NCBI RefSeq assembly: GCF_900176275.1
Contig: NZ_FWXD01000012.1
Location: 79,018 to 142,343, forward strand
Direction: 5' to 3'
DNA: 63,326 nt
From: Andreprevotia lacus DSM 23236
Lineage (GTDB): Bacteria > Pseudomonadota > Gammaproteobacteria > Burkholderiales > Chitinibacteraceae
The position numbers were made by a program, and so were the translations under genes. Shown here in pieces: positions 26,050 through 35,519 of the stretch (position 1 is its first letter; each line of letters starts with the position of its first letter). The notes under the pieces are model-generated. The model saw only the letters and a program-made list of their open reading frames with translations. It searched no databases and was not told the origin of the DNA.

Positions 26050-26958
26050 ATGCGTCTGCTCGCACTCAAGATTGATATCGATACGTACCGTGGTACCCGT
26101 GAAGGCGTACCCAGACTGGTTGAGGCGCTCAAGCGCCATAATGCCAACGCCACCTTTCTGTGGAGCCTGGGGGCCGACCATACCGGCCGCGCCATCAAGC
26201 GCGCCTTCCGCCCGGGCTTCATGAAGAAGGTGTCACGCACCTCGGTGCTGGAACACTATGGCCTGAAAACACTGATGTATGGCACCTTGTTGCCGGGCCC
26301 GGATATTGGCAAGCGCTGCGCTGCCACCATGCGCGAGGTCGCGGCGCAGGGGTTCGAGAATGGTATCCACACCTGGGATCACGTGCGCTGGCAGGATGGT
26401 GTGGCGCAGGCCGATGCACCCTGGACCGAAGCTGAAATGAACGCAGCGGTGGAGCGTTACAAAACCGTGTTTGGTGAACCGCCGCATACGCATGGTGCTG
26501 CCGGCTGGCAGATGAACGCACATGCCTATCGCCATGAGCAGCGTCTGGGGCTGACCTATGCGTCCGACGGGCGCGGCACACACCCCTTCTGGCCGGTGAT
26601 CAATGGCGAGCTGGTGCGCGTGCCGCAGCTGCCTACCACCTTGCCGACACTGGATGAGTTGATCGGCGTTGATGGCCTCGACGTGCATAATGTGGATGCG
26701 TACCTGCTCAAGCTGACCGAAAGCGCCTTGCCGACCGGACATGTCTATACCTTGCATGCCGAGCTGGAAGGCATGAAACTGCTGCCGGTGTTCGAGCGAC
26801 TGCTGGCTGGCTGGACCGAGCAGGGCTACAAACTGGTCAGCACCGGTGAGCTGCTGGATACGCTGGATTTGCAGAATCTGCCGTATCACCACGTCGAGAT
26901 GGGCGAGGTTCCCGGCCGCAGCGGCACGCTGGCCCTGCAGGGCGCGCTGTTCCCCTGA
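26050..26958 (+). CDS. arnD: ArnD-like polysaccharide deacetylase (undecaprenyl-phosphate-L-Ara4FN deformylase)
   Basis: ArnD removes the formyl group from undecaprenyl-phosphate 4-deoxy-4-formamido-L-arabinose, on the path to L-Ara4N-modified lipid A. The N-terminus LKIDIDTYRGTREGVPRL closely follows ArnD (RIDVDTFRGTREGVPRL), giving the metal-site Asp. Also matching are ENGIHTWDHVRWQ (metal His), HGAAGWQMN, YASDGRGTHPF, and TLPTLDELIG. At 302 residues the length is normal. No other arn gene is adjacent; a hairpin without U-tract (26971-26994) follows. An alternative role on another formamido or acetamido sugar cannot be excluded. Confidence 0.85.
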   Translation: MRLLALKIDIDTYRGTREGVPRLVEALKRHNANATFLWSLGADHTGRAIKRAFRPGFMKKVSRTSVLEHYGLKTLMYGTLLPGPDIGKRCAATMREVAAQGFENGIHTWDHVRWQDGVAQADAPWTEAEMNAAVERYKTVFGEPPHTHGAAGWQMNAHAYRHEQRLGLTYASDGRGTHPFWPVINGELVRVPQLPTTLPTLDELIGVDGLDVHNVDAYLLKLTESALPTGHVYTLHAELEGMKLLPVFERLLAGWTEQGYKLVSTGELLDTLDLQNLPYHHVEMGEVPGRSGTLALQGALFP

Positions 26959-27109
26959 TTTCCGGTCGTATCTGCCCGCCACCGCGCGGGCAGATGCATG
27001 CGGTGCCCCCGCTTGTCAGGATATTCTTACGACTTCTCAGTCCTTTCATTGTTGCTTACAACGTAGCGATTAAACTTTGATCATGCGTTAGTGAGCAAGG
27101 CGGGAAGTG

Positions 27110-28060
27110 ATGAGGGCAATACGCGCGGCATGCTGGGTGCTGCTGCTTTTCACCGGTATGGCTTGGGCCGACCCCAAGGTCGTGTTCATCCCCAAGGGGG
27201 CCACGCACGTTTTCTGGCGTGAAATGGCGCGCGGGGCGCAGGATGCGGCCAGCAAGATGTCGGTCTCGATGGTGTGGCGCGGCCCGTCGCTGGAGAACGA
27301 CGTCGATGCGCAGCTTGGCATCATGAATTTCTATGTTGGCGCGCATTTCAACGGCATCATCCTGGCGCCTGATTCGGCGACGGGGCTGAGCAAGCCCATC
27401 TCGGCAGCGCAAGCGGCCGGCCTTTCCATGGTCATCGTCGATTCACCGCTGGCCGAGCAGAACGGCCTGCCCTACGTCGGGACCAACAACCATCAGGCAG
27501 GCATGCTGGCCGCAGCGCAGGCTGCGCAGGACATGCCGACGGCCAAAAAAATCCTGCTGCTGCGTTATGCCGCCGGGCATGGCTCAACCAGCGAGCGCGA
27601 GCGCGGTTTTGCCGAGGCCATACGCCGTTTGTTACCGCATGCCGAATTGCTGGATGGCAGCTTTGCCGGGGTTACGGTGCAAACTGCCCAGGACACTGTG
27701 GGTGACATGCTCCGGCAGCATCCGGATATCGACCTCATCTTCACGCCCAATGAATCCAGCACCGAAGGGGCGATCCTGGGGCTGCGTGATGCGCGGCTGG
27801 CCGGCAAGACCAGGCTGTACGGCTTCGATTTCAACAAGCGCATATTCCAGGCACTGCAGGATGGCACGGCAGCTGGCGTCGTGATCCAGGACCCCTACGC
27901 GATGGGGCAGAAGGCCATGCTCCTGATGGCCGACCAGCTGGCCGGCAAGACGGTGCCCGCCCGATTCGAGACCCCGGCCATCATGCTGACCCGGCGCAAT
28001 CTGGCTGCGCCTGAGGTCAAGGCCAAGATCGAGCCATTTCTGACGCGCTACCAGCGCTGA
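27110..28060 (+). CDS. Periplasmic sugar-binding-type protein (Peripla_BP_4), orphan
   Basis: This secreted protein of 316 residues belongs to the ribose/galactose-binding fold. A short signal peptide (AIRAACWVLLLFTGMAWA) precedes the mature start DPKVVFIPK. The family strand-helix pattern follows: FWREMARGAQDAASK, FNGIILAPDSATGL, VIVDSPL, YVGTNNHQAG, and a second lobe with RERGFAEAI and LIFTPNESSTEGAILGL. No permease or ATPase gene is nearby; it may serve a transporter encoded elsewhere or a sensor. GTG at 27107 is an alternative start. A strong palindromic terminator follows at 28159-28194. Confidence 0.8.
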   Translation: MRAIRAACWVLLLFTGMAWADPKVVFIPKGATHVFWREMARGAQDAASKMSVSMVWRGPSLENDVDAQLGIMNFYVGAHFNGIILAPDSATGLSKPISAAQAAGLSMVIVDSPLAEQNGLPYVGTNNHQAGMLAAAQAAQDMPTAKKILLLRYAAGHGSTSERERGFAEAIRRLLPHAELLDGSFAGVTVQTAQDTVGDMLRQHPDIDLIFTPNESSTEGAILGLRDARLAGKTRLYGFDFNKRIFQALQDGTAAGVVIQDPYAMGQKAMLLMADQLAGKTVPARFETPAIMLTRRNLAAPEVKAKIEPFLTRYQR

Positions 28061-28158
28061 GTGCCTGTTGTAGACCGTCGTCCTTCCTGTGAGCGACGCA
28101 CGCCCGGCAAGGCCGGCTTCAAGCGGGTTTTGGAGTAATGCTCCGTGGCTTTGAATGC

Positions 28159-28194
28159 AAACAAAACGCCGGCGATATCGCCGGCGTTTTGTTT
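28159..28194. terminator. Bidirectional rho-independent terminator
   Basis: This is a perfect 36-bp palindrome with an AAACAAAACGCCGGCGAT arm and its complement. It carries A/T-rich ends in both directions between convergent genes, the binding protein (plus strand) and the DHH protein (minus strand). Confidence 0.93.
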
Positions 28195-28207
28195 GAGCGG
28201 CGCTCGT

Positions 28208-29140
28208 TCAACCATCTGCCGTAATCTTCAAGACCAGCTCACGCAACACGCGGTCGGCATTCTCGTTGGCGACCTGGCAAGTGCCGGCATTCTCGTGGCC
28301 GCCGCCGCCGTATTGCAGCATCAGCTCGCCGATGCTGGTCTGTGACGAGCGGTTGACGATGGATTTGCCGGTGGCAAATACCGTGTTCTGCTTGTGCAGC
28401 CCCCACAGCACGTGGATGGAAATATTGCACTGCGGGTAGAGCGCGTAGATCAGGAAGCGGTTGGCGGCGTAAATGGTTTCCTCGTCGCGCAGGTCCAGCA
28501 CCACCAGATTGTCGTACACGCGTGCGCAGCGGATGAGTTGCTCCTGCGCCAGCGGCTCCTGCTCGCGGTAAAGTTCCACACGCTCTTTCACGTCCGGCAG
28601 CGCGAGGATGTCCTCGATGCTGTGGTCACGGCAATACTTGATGAGATCCATCATCAGGTTGTAGTTGGAGATGCGGAAGTTCTTGTAGCGGCCCAGCCCG
28701 GTGCGGGCATCCATCAGGTAGTTCAGCAATACCCAGCCCTCGGGGTGCAGGATTTCTTCCTTGCTGAACTCGGCCGAGTCGGCCTGGTCGACCGCTTCCA
28801 TCATTTCGTCGCTGATCTGCGGAAAGCGTTCCTTGCCGCCATAGTGGTCATAGACCACACGTGCCGCCGACGGCGCCTTGGGGTCGATGATGTGGTTGGT
28901 GCGCTCGCCCTCGTTGCGGATGGTTTCCGACAGGTGATGGTCGAACACCAGATGCGCGCCCGGTACAAAGGGCAGGTTGGTGGTGATGTCACGCTCGGTG
29001 ATCGGAATCTTGCCGTCCTGCATGTCCTTGGGGTGGACGAACAGGATTTCGTCGATCAGCTCCAGCTCGTTGAGCAGCACCGCGCAGACCAGCCCATCGA
29101 AGTCACTGCGCGTTACCAGGCGGTATTTCTGTTCTGACAT
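28208..29140 (-). CDS. DHH/DHHA1-family phosphoesterase
   Basis: This 310-residue protein has the DHH-family metal motifs: D13 and D15 in SDFDG, D67-H68-H69 (FDHH), and a C-terminal DHHA1 motif GGGGHENAG. The family hydrolyses short phosphodiesters or polyphosphate-like substrates such as nanoRNA or cyclic dinucleotide products. It lacks the full RecJ layout. Whether it acts on oligoribonucleotides, pAp or another phosphoester cannot be decided. A good AGAGGGG site precedes the ATG. Confidence 0.82.
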   Translation of the reverse strand: MSEQKYRLVTRSDFDGLVCAVLLNELELIDEILFVHPKDMQDGKIPITERDITTNLPFVPGAHLVFDHHLSETIRNEGERTNHIIDPKAPSAARVVYDHYGGKERFPQISDEMMEAVDQADSAEFSKEEILHPEGWVLLNYLMDARTGLGRYKNFRISNYNLMMDLIKYCRDHSIEDILALPDVKERVELYREQEPLAQEQLIRCARVYDNLVVLDLRDEETIYAANRFLIYALYPQCNISIHVLWGLHKQNTVFATGKSIVNRSSQTSIGELMLQYGGGGHENAGTCQVANENADRVLRELVLKITADG

Positions 29141-29159
29141 CCCGATTCCCCTCTTTGGT

Positions 29160-30104
29160 TCAGGCTTTTTGCCCCGATTTCACAATGCTCATTGCTGTGG
29201 CGACCAGTCCGGCTGCGTCGCCGACATTGGCGGGCAGCAGGATGGTGTTGTTGGTCTTGGCCAGATTGGCAAAGGCGGCCACATATTGCTCGGCCACCTT
29301 GAGGTTGACCGCATCGCTGCCGCCCTGATGCTGGATGGCAGCGGCAACGGCGGCAATGGCCTCCGAGTTGGCGTGCGCCACCAGCCGCAGCGCTTCGGCT
29401 TCACCCATTGCGCGATTGATTGCAGCTTGCTTCTGGCCTTCCGACTGGTTGATGGCGGCCTGTTTGTCGCCTTCGGATTTCTGGATGGCCGCTTCGCGCT
29501 GGCCGTTGGCCAGGTTGATCTGCTCCTGGCGTACACCTTCGGATTGGGCGATGCGCGCGCGCTTTTCGCGCTCGGCAGTAATCTGCTGCTGCATCGCGTG
29601 CAGGATTTCCTTGGGCGGGGTCAGATCCTTGATTTCGTAGCGCAGTACCTTCACGCCCCAGTTCGTGGCGGCTTCGTCCAGCGCCAGCACCACGGCGCGG
29701 TTGATGTCGTCGCGCTCCTCGAAGGTCTTGTCCATTTCCAGCTTGCCGATCACCGAGCGCAGGGTGGTTTGCGCCAGCTGGGTAATGGCGAGGATGTAAT
29801 CGCTGGACCCGTAGGACGCCAGGCGCGGATCGGTGATCTGGAAATAGATGATGCCGTCCACCTGCAGCTGCGTGTTGTCGCGCGTGATGCAGATCTGGCT
29901 GGGTACATCGAGCGGGATTTCCTTCAGATTGTGCTTGTAGGCAATGCGGTCGATGAAGGGAATGACGATGCGCAGGCCGGGTTCGAGTACGTCGTGAAAG
30001 CGGCCGAGGCGTTCACGCACCCAGGCGTGCTGCTGCGGCACGATCTTGAGGGTTTTGACGGCAAAGACGAGGGCAACAAACAGCAGGGCAAGGGCAAACG
30101 GCAT
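29160..30104 (-). CDS. SPFH/Band 7 stomatin-like membrane protein (QmcA type)
   Basis: This 314-residue protein has an N-terminal membrane segment (LALLFVALVFAV), an SPFH domain (about 25-180, including RLGRFHDVLEPGLRIVIPF and YEIKDLTPP), and a heptad-like Ala/Glu/Gln-rich stretch (about 190-255) that should drive oligomerisation. It is paired with an NfeD-like protein just upstream on the same strand, the usual arrangement. Members scaffold membrane microdomains and regulate proteases. No catalytic residue is expected. Confidence 0.9.
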   Translation of the reverse strand: MPFALALLFVALVFAVKTLKIVPQQHAWVRERLGRFHDVLEPGLRIVIPFIDRIAYKHNLKEIPLDVPSQICITRDNTQLQVDGIIYFQITDPRLASYGSSDYILAITQLAQTTLRSVIGKLEMDKTFEERDDINRAVVLALDEAATNWGVKVLRYEIKDLTPPKEILHAMQQQITAEREKRARIAQSEGVRQEQINLANGQREAAIQKSEGDKQAAINQSEGQKQAAINRAMGEAEALRLVAHANSEAIAAVAAAIQHQGGSDAVNLKVAEQYVAAFANLAKTNNTILLPANVGDAAGLVATAMSIVKSGQKA

Positions 30105-30116
30105 GCAGGCTCCGGT

Positions 30117-30536
30117 TCAGTGAGGTTGTGAATCGAGGATCAGCGTATTGCCGCGCTGGGCCACGATGAAATAGCTGTCGGCACGCGGGGTGTTGGCGGC
30201 GGCCAGCTCGCCGGTCCACAGGGTGCCGCGATAGCGCACGCGGGCGTGGCGCTCGTCCAGCCAGCTGTCGACGTCGACCCGCTGGCCGACATCCAGTTGA
30301 TTGGCAGTGTTGCTTGCTGGCTGGATGCGACGTTTCCAGCTGCGTGCCAGCCAGACGGCCAGCAAGGTGCCCACACTGGCCACCAGCAACTGCACCGTGG
30401 TATCCAGTCCAATCCAGGAGCACAGTGCGCCCAGCAGCAAGCCGGCGGCGATGGCCAGTAGATAGAAGGTGCCGCTGAACATTTCAGCGACGATCAGCGC
30501 GGTGGCTGCGATCAGCCAGAGGGTGGTGTTGTTCAT
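30117..30536 (-). CDS. NfeD-like membrane protein, partner of the SPFH protein
   Basis: It has two or three closely packed N-terminal helices (TTLWLIAATALIVAEMF and FYLLAIAAGLLLGAL, with a third near LLVASVGTLLAVWLA). A small C-terminal OB-fold domain follows, with VGQRVDV and ARVRYRGTLWTGEL, as in short NfeD proteins. Length is 139 residues. It ends 12 bp before the SPFH gene, so the two probably form one transcript. The ATG at 30536 has no clear Shine-Dalgarno. Confidence 0.88.
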   Translation of the reverse strand: MNNTTLWLIAATALIVAEMFSGTFYLLAIAAGLLLGALCSWIGLDTTVQLLVASVGTLLAVWLARSWKRRIQPASNTANQLDVGQRVDVDSWLDERHARVRYRGTLWTGELAAANTPRADSYFIVAQRGNTLILDSQPH

Positions 30537-30709
30537 TGCAACGTGATGGTAGGCAGTATTAGGGTTATAGCTGATGCTGGCCCGCTTTGCTGACACAAGC
30601 TCGCCTTGCGTTTGACACTGTTGCAAGGGTTGGTTCGCACAGGTGGATGCTGGCATGGTTGCCACTGAACTCACGCCCGCCCTTGGCCAACAACACGCTC
30701 GGTGATGCC

Positions 30710-31906
30710 CTAGGGCGCCGACGTTGATTCCGCAGTCTGTGGTGAAGTACGGCGATTCAGTGCCATCAGCCCGAACAAGCACAGCGACATACCGATGGCG
30801 AGCAATGCCACGGGCCTGAAATCCGGTGGCAACCCCTCACGCTGTATCAGCAGCAGGCTGCTTGTATATGAAGCTGCGGCGATGGCCAGGTCCTGCACAA
30901 TGCTTTGCAGCGCCATGAAGCCGGCCCGTTCCTGCGGGGATGGGGCAGCGCTGCAGATGGTGCTCAAGGTGATGTTGCGGCCTGCGTTGCCGGCCATGAA
31001 GGCGGCAAACAGCCCGATGACCGCGCCACCGGCGATTCCGACCATGGGCAGCAAGCCGGCGCAGAGTGCAAGGGTTGCAATGATTGCCGGCAACCGCGGG
31101 CCGGTACGGTCGGCCAGGCGCCCGAGCAATTGCAGCGTCACAAACGCGCAGCATCCGCCGATGAGGTAGAGCATGCCCAGTTGATCACGTGCGATGCCGG
31201 CACTGCCCAGCAAAAAGAGTGGAAACAGCGGAATGATCAGGAAGGCGGAGAACTGCGCCAGTGCCTGCAACACGTAGGCATGCCGTACCGCAGGTTTGCG
31301 CAGCAAGGTCGACAGCGAAATTGCCGGCCCATGGTTCATGTGGCCGCGCAGCGCTGGCAAGGCTGTTGCCGCCCAGCACCATACCAGGACGGCCGCTGCG
31401 CCGACGAGTACAAACGGGGCTTGCCAACCCCACAGCCCTGCCAGTTGCAGCGAGAGGGGCACGCCGAGTATGGCGGCAAGGGAAAAACCGATCATGACCT
31501 TGCCTATCGCCGCCCCGCGCGCTTGCACCAGGGTGACGTCGATCACGATGGCCATGGCCACCGCAATGGCTGGCCCTCCAGCCAGGCCGGTCAGCGCGCG
31601 TGCCAGCAGCAGCATGGGCAGGTTTGTGCTCAGGCTGCCTGCCAGGGTCGCCAGCGCGAAAATGCCCAGCCCCCACAGCAGTGCCTTGCGGCGGTCAAAG
31701 CGATCCAGATAGCGACTGCCTGCCAGGCCTGCCGCGCCGGAGGCCAGTGCATAGGCTGCGGTGAGCCAGCCCAGGTGCTCGCCATCAAAGCCCAGTGCCT
31801 TTGCCAGGTCAGGGCCGAGCGGCATCACCATCATGAAGTCGAGGATGTAAACGAATTGCAGCGCTGCAATCAGCGCAATGATCTGGCGGGGATTGGGGAG
31901 GGACAT
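30710..31906 (-). CDS. MFS transporter beside the siderophore locus
   Basis: This 398-residue membrane protein has about twelve helices. The MFS hallmark between helices 2 and 3 reads LAGSRYLDRFDRRK near residue 65. It belongs to the drug:H+ antiporter (DHA1) type. The position just downstream of the TonB receptor suggests a siderophore exporter, as in other catecholate clusters, but a terminator at 31963-31989 separates it from the receptor. The ATG at 31906 is preferred over a TTG at 31939. Export of another compound is possible. Confidence 0.8.
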   Translation of the reverse strand: MSLPNPRQIIALIAALQFVYILDFMMVMPLGPDLAKALGFDGEHLGWLTAAYALASGAAGLAGSRYLDRFDRRKALLWGLGIFALATLAGSLSTNLPMLLLARALTGLAGGPAIAVAMAIVIDVTLVQARGAAIGKVMIGFSLAAILGVPLSLQLAGLWGWQAPFVLVGAAAVLVWCWAATALPALRGHMNHGPAISLSTLLRKPAVRHAYVLQALAQFSAFLIIPLFPLFLLGSAGIARDQLGMLYLIGGCCAFVTLQLLGRLADRTGPRLPAIIATLALCAGLLPMVGIAGGAVIGLFAAFMAGNAGRNITLSTICSAAPSPQERAGFMALQSIVQDLAIAAASYTSSLLLIQREGLPPDFRPVALLAIGMSLCLFGLMALNRRTSPQTAESTSAP

Positions 31907-31962
31907 GGGCAAGGGGGTAAGGTGGTCTGGCGCTGGCAATGCCGAGCAGGTCGCCAGGGGGT

Positions 31963-31989
31963 AAAAAACCGGGGCGAGTGGCCCCGGTT
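31963..31989 (-). terminator. Rho-independent terminator after the TonB receptor gene
   Basis: On the minus strand AACCGGGGC (31981-31989 read in reverse) pairs with GCCCCGGTT (31967-31975), with a five-base loop, and is followed by a run of T (A at 31963-31968 on the plus strand). It lies 12 bp past the receptor stop codon at 32002. Confidence 0.9.
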
Positions 31990-32001
31990 GGATGGGCTGG
32001 C

Positions 32002-33951
32002 TTAGAACTTCACTGCCAGGGCCAGGCGTACGTCACGGCCCGGTTCGGCCAGTGCCGACTGGCCGCCCCATGGGGTGCGATAACCGAAGCTGCTCTGGTC
32101 GTAATAGAAATGGTCGAACAGGTTCTTCACCGTCAGCGTCAGCTTCAGGCTGTCCTTGCCGGTCGGCAGCCACTGGGCGTAGATGTCGTGCACCGCGTAG
32201 CCAGGCTTGCTGCCCGGGTCCTTGGCGCCGGTGGGCCGGTAGTCATAAGCCTCGACATAGCGGCCGGTCCAGCCCAGCTTCACGAACTGCGCCGGGAAGG
32301 CGTAGTCAACCTGCGCCACCCAGGTGCGGCCGGTGGATTGGCCCAGCAGCAGTGCGTTGTCATCCGACAGCGGCTGGTCGTTCAGCGTCGGCTTGCTGTA
32401 CGACATGCCCAGGCTGGCCGACCATTGCTGTGTCTGGTAGCCAAAGCTGCTGCTGTAACCGCTGACCTTGACGGTGCCCAGATTCTGGTGGAAGTCGTCG
32501 TAGCCGATGAAATTGGCGATTTTCTGGCGGAATACGGTAGCCGAGGCATGCCAGCCATTCTGTTCCCAGGTCGCGCTCAGCTCGGTATTGCTGGCCTTTT
32601 CCGGGGCGATGCTCGGTGCGTTGTCCTGATACTGCAGCAGGAAGGGCTCGGTAATGCCCACGCCGCGCAGTGCACGCGCATGGCTCAGGCGCAGGGTCAG
32701 CGATTCGATCGGCGAGTAAGCCACGCTGGCGCTGGGCGAGAAGCCGCTGGAGCTGTAATCCTGCTTGTATTTGTCGGTATAGCTGTAGCGGTCGTAACGG
32801 CCACCGGCAGTCAGTGTCCACTGTTCATTGAGCGCCCAGTCATCCTGCAGGAACAGACCAACCACGCTCGATGTTTCGTTGTCCAGCGGCGTATCGGGGA
32901 TGTTGGCAAAAACGGTGTCGTGGCGGTAGTTCAAGCCATAACTCAGCTTGTGATCGCCCAGGCGCGACACATTGGTCAGGTTCAGGCCCTGGCTGCGCGT
33001 GCCGTCGTTTTCCATCGACGGCTTGTCCAGGTTCAGCTTGATCTGGTTCTTGTTGAAGAACGCCGTAGCATGCAGGTTCAGCCACGGGTTGCCCGATACG
33101 TAGTCGTAGTTGGCGGTGAAGGAATCACGCTCGGTACGTTGGCGCTCGGTCGGGTTGAACGGCGCCGGACCGAGGTTGGTGCGCTTGTTGCGCAGACCCT
33201 CGTCCTGATAGTGCTCGTAGGCCAGTTGCACTTTGTGTGCATCTGCGCCCAGGTCCAGCTTGATGAAGCTGTCGCGCACATCGGACGAGCTGTTTACCAC
33301 GCGGTCGCCATTGCCATCCTTGTAGTCGCGGCCTTTTTCATAGCTCTGACTGGCTAGGATGGAGGCCACGTCACCCAGCAGGCCGTAGGCGCTGGCATCC
33401 AGCTTGTAGCCGTCGTTCACGCTCTGATAGCTGCCCTTGAGCGAGCCACCAGCGCGTTCGCCCGGTTGCAGCAAATCCTTGGCGCTCTTGGTGGTGAAGC
33501 GCACCGCACCGGCCAGTGCGCCCGGGCCGGCAGTGGCGGCGCCGGTGCCGGCTTCGATCTCGACGCGCTTGATCAGATCGGGGTCGATCATGACCTGGCC
33601 GGTGTGGTGGTAGGCCGATTCAGGCTGTACCGCACCGTCGATGGTGACATTCAGCATGCGCTCGCTCAGGCCGCGCACGTACAGCTTTTGTGCGGTCGGC
33701 AGGCCGCCGCCGACGCTGACTTCCGGCGTCTGCTTGAACAGATCCTGCAGGCTGCTGGCCTGTTCCACTTCGATGCGATTGGCCCGTACCACCGTATTGG
33801 TATCGCTGCCGCGTTCGGCGGTGACCAGCACCGGATCGAGTGCGGCCGAATCATCGGCCGCATGCGCGGTGGCGGCGCAAAGCAGGGTGGCCAACGACAG
33901 TGGCAAGGGCGAAAAGGCCAGGCGGATGGCCTGCCGAAGCGGAGTGGACAT
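32002..33951 (-). CDS. TonB-dependent siderophore receptor
   Basis: This is the outer-membrane receptor that imports the ferric siderophore with TonB energy. The chosen ATG at 33951 begins a signal peptide ending ATAHA, followed by a TonB-box-like DPVLVTA. A plug domain spans about 50-160 (LQDLFKQTPEVSVGGG, LYVRGLSER, VEIEAGTGAATAGPGALAG). The 22-strand barrel ends in a C-terminal Phe (LALAVKF). Length is 649 residues. Its promoter is divergent from the biosynthetic operon and shares a Fur-box region with it (34104-34148), so iron repression is expected. The precise ligand is unknown, but the neighbouring operon's product is the best candidate. Confidence 0.93.
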   Translation of the reverse strand: MSTPLRQAIRLAFSPLPLSLATLLCAATAHAADDSAALDPVLVTAERGSDTNTVVRANRIEVEQASSLQDLFKQTPEVSVGGGLPTAQKLYVRGLSERMLNVTIDGAVQPESAYHHTGQVMIDPDLIKRVEIEAGTGAATAGPGALAGAVRFTTKSAKDLLQPGERAGGSLKGSYQSVNDGYKLDASAYGLLGDVASILASQSYEKGRDYKDGNGDRVVNSSSDVRDSFIKLDLGADAHKVQLAYEHYQDEGLRNKRTNLGPAPFNPTERQRTERDSFTANYDYVSGNPWLNLHATAFFNKNQIKLNLDKPSMENDGTRSQGLNLTNVSRLGDHKLSYGLNYRHDTVFANIPDTPLDNETSSVVGLFLQDDWALNEQWTLTAGGRYDRYSYTDKYKQDYSSSGFSPSASVAYSPIESLTLRLSHARALRGVGITEPFLLQYQDNAPSIAPEKASNTELSATWEQNGWHASATVFRQKIANFIGYDDFHQNLGTVKVSGYSSSFGYQTQQWSASLGMSYSKPTLNDQPLSDDNALLLGQSTGRTWVAQVDYAFPAQFVKLGWTGRYVEAYDYRPTGAKDPGSKPGYAVHDIYAQWLPTGKDSLKLTLTVKNLFDHFYYDQSSFGYRTPWGGQSALAEPGRDVRLALAVKF

Positions 33952-34103
33952 GGTTTTCTCTTGGTTGGTAAATGAGCGGGCGTTCTCCTGCCGTATCTGT
34001 TTGCTTGCGTTTTGCAAACGCATTCAAAAAGCATGGAGAAACTTGTTTGCTGTGAAAAACCGCACTTTCTCTTTTGTTTTTGAAAAGTATCGGAAAGTTT
34101 TTC

Positions 34104-34148
34104 TTGCCCAACATCATGCCTGTGTAGATAATGAGAGTCAATCTCATT
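34104..34148. promoter_or_regulatory. Divergent promoters sharing a Fur-box-like operator
   Basis: The operator is GATAATGAGAGTCAATCTCATT at 34127-34148 in two halves, AATGAGA and TCTCATT around GTCAA. It matches the Fur consensus GATAATGATnnTCATTATC closely. Rightward promoter: TTGCCC (34104-34109), 17-bp spacer, GATAAT (34127-34132), leading to entC. Leftward promoter on the minus strand: TTGACT (34136-34141), 17-bp spacer, CATGAT (34113-34118), leading to the receptor. The operator covers the -10 of one and the -35 of the other, so Fur-Fe2+ could shut both. The flanking 341-bp gap (33952-34292) holds no gene. The Fur assignment is inferred from consensus match. Confidence 0.72.
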
Positions 34149-34292
34149 TGCGTTGTTGTTGGTTTTGTATGTAAATCCCTGCCGCAAGCCCGGTTCCCAC
34201 CGGGTACGGGCCAAGCCAGCATGCGTGCAAGCCAGGCCGACCTCCCTGCCACCGCTGTCTATGCAGCAGTGCGCCACACAGGAAGCCCGACC

Positions 34293-35519
34293 ATGAACGA
34301 CATCTTTCGCGTGCCCACCGCGGCAGCCAGTGCTGCAGACCTGCTTGGCAGCTATCACGGCGGCGATGCATTTTTCTCTTCCCCGCATCAGACCCTGCTT
34401 GCGCAGGGGGTAGCCGCGACATTGCCGGCACTGCCTGTCGAGGCGCTGGCTGACGCCGCCCGCGATTTGCTGGCCGCTCACCGCCGGCCGGGTCAGCCAC
34501 TACCGTTGCTGATCGGCGCGATTCCATTCCGCAGCGATGCGGTGGCGCAGCTGTGCATTCCGGCCCGTGTTCACTACGGCAGCGGCAGCGCGGCACAGCT
34601 GCTTGATCGCATGCAGCCTTGCGTGGCGACGCCGGCTGCCGATGTGGCCGCTGCCACGGCGACAGATATCCGCCACCAACCGGGCAAACAGGGTTATCAG
34701 GCCAATGTCAGCCAGGCCTTGGCACTGATGCAGCGGGGTGTGCTGGACAAAGTGGTGCTGTCGCGTTCGTTGCGGGTGGCTGCGCAGATCGACTTGCCCG
34801 GGCTGCTGCAGCGTCTGGCGCAGCGCAATGTGCTGGGCTACACCTTTGCCGTGCCGCTGGGTGACACGCAGCGCACCCTGATTGGCGCCAGCCCCGAGCT
34901 GCTGCTGGCGCGGCGTGGAAGGCATGTGGTGTCCAATCCACTGGCCGGCTCGATCCCGCGCAGTGCCGATCCGGCAGAGGATCAGCGTCGCGCCCGGGGT
35001 CTGCTGCAGTCGGCCAAGGACCTGCACGAGCATGCGGTCGTGATCGACGCGGTTGCCGCTGCGCTACGCCCCTTCTGCAGCCGGTTGGATGTGCCTGCCG
35101 GCCCGTCGCTGCTGGCAACGCCAACCATGTGGCACCTTTCCACCGAAATGCGTGGCGAGCTGGCTGACCCGGCAACGACCTCGCTGCAACTTGCTTTGGC
35201 GCTGCACCCGACACCGGCGGTATGCGGGCACCCGACTGCTGCCGCGCGCGATTTCATTGCCGAGGTCGAAGGCTTCGACCGGCGCTACTTCACCGGCCTG
35301 ACCGGCTGGTGCGATGCTGATGGCGACGGCGAATGGGCGGTGACCATACGCTGCGCCGAGGTCGGCGCGCACGACGCCACGCTCTATGCCGGCGCGGGCA
35401 TCGTGCCGGGCTCGGAACCGGCGCTGGAATGGCGCGAGACCAGTGCCAAGCTCAATACCATGCTGGGTGCGATGCAGCTTGAAGCCGCGCTGGCAGACAC
35501 CCCAGAGGTGCAGTCGTGA
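34293..35519 (+). CDS. entC: Isochorismate synthase
   Basis: EntC converts chorismate to isochorismate, the first step to 2,3-dihydroxybenzoate. The 408-residue protein has the chorismate-binding (MenF/TrpE) fold, with motifs DKVVLSRSL near 155, [12 protein letters not shown] near 200, [10 protein letters not shown] near 217 and [11 protein letters not shown] near 308. The Glu and Lys needed for activity sit in these blocks. GGAAG at 34281-34285 precedes the ATG. The gene is the first of the plus-strand operon; the GTG start of entE overlaps its stop by 4 bases. Confidence 0.94.
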   Translation: MNDIFRVPTAAASAADLLGSYHGGDAFFSSPHQTLLAQGVAATLPALPVEALADAARDLLAAHRRPGQPLPLLIGAIPFRSDAVAQLCIPARVHYGSGSAAQLLDRMQPCVATPAADVAAATATDIRHQPGKQGYQANVSQALALMQRGVLDKVVLSRSLRVAAQIDLPGLLQRLAQRNVLGYTFAVPLGDTQRTLIGASPELLLARRGRHVVSNPLAGSIPRSADPAEDQRRARGLLQSAKDLHEHAVVIDAVAAALRPFCSRLDVPAGPSLLATPTMWHLSTEMRGELADPATTSLQLALALHPTPAVCGHPTAAARDFIAEVEGFDRRYFTGLTGWCDADGDGEWAVTIRCAEVGAHDATLYAGAGIVPGSEPALEWRETSAKLNTMLGAMQLEAALADTPEVQS

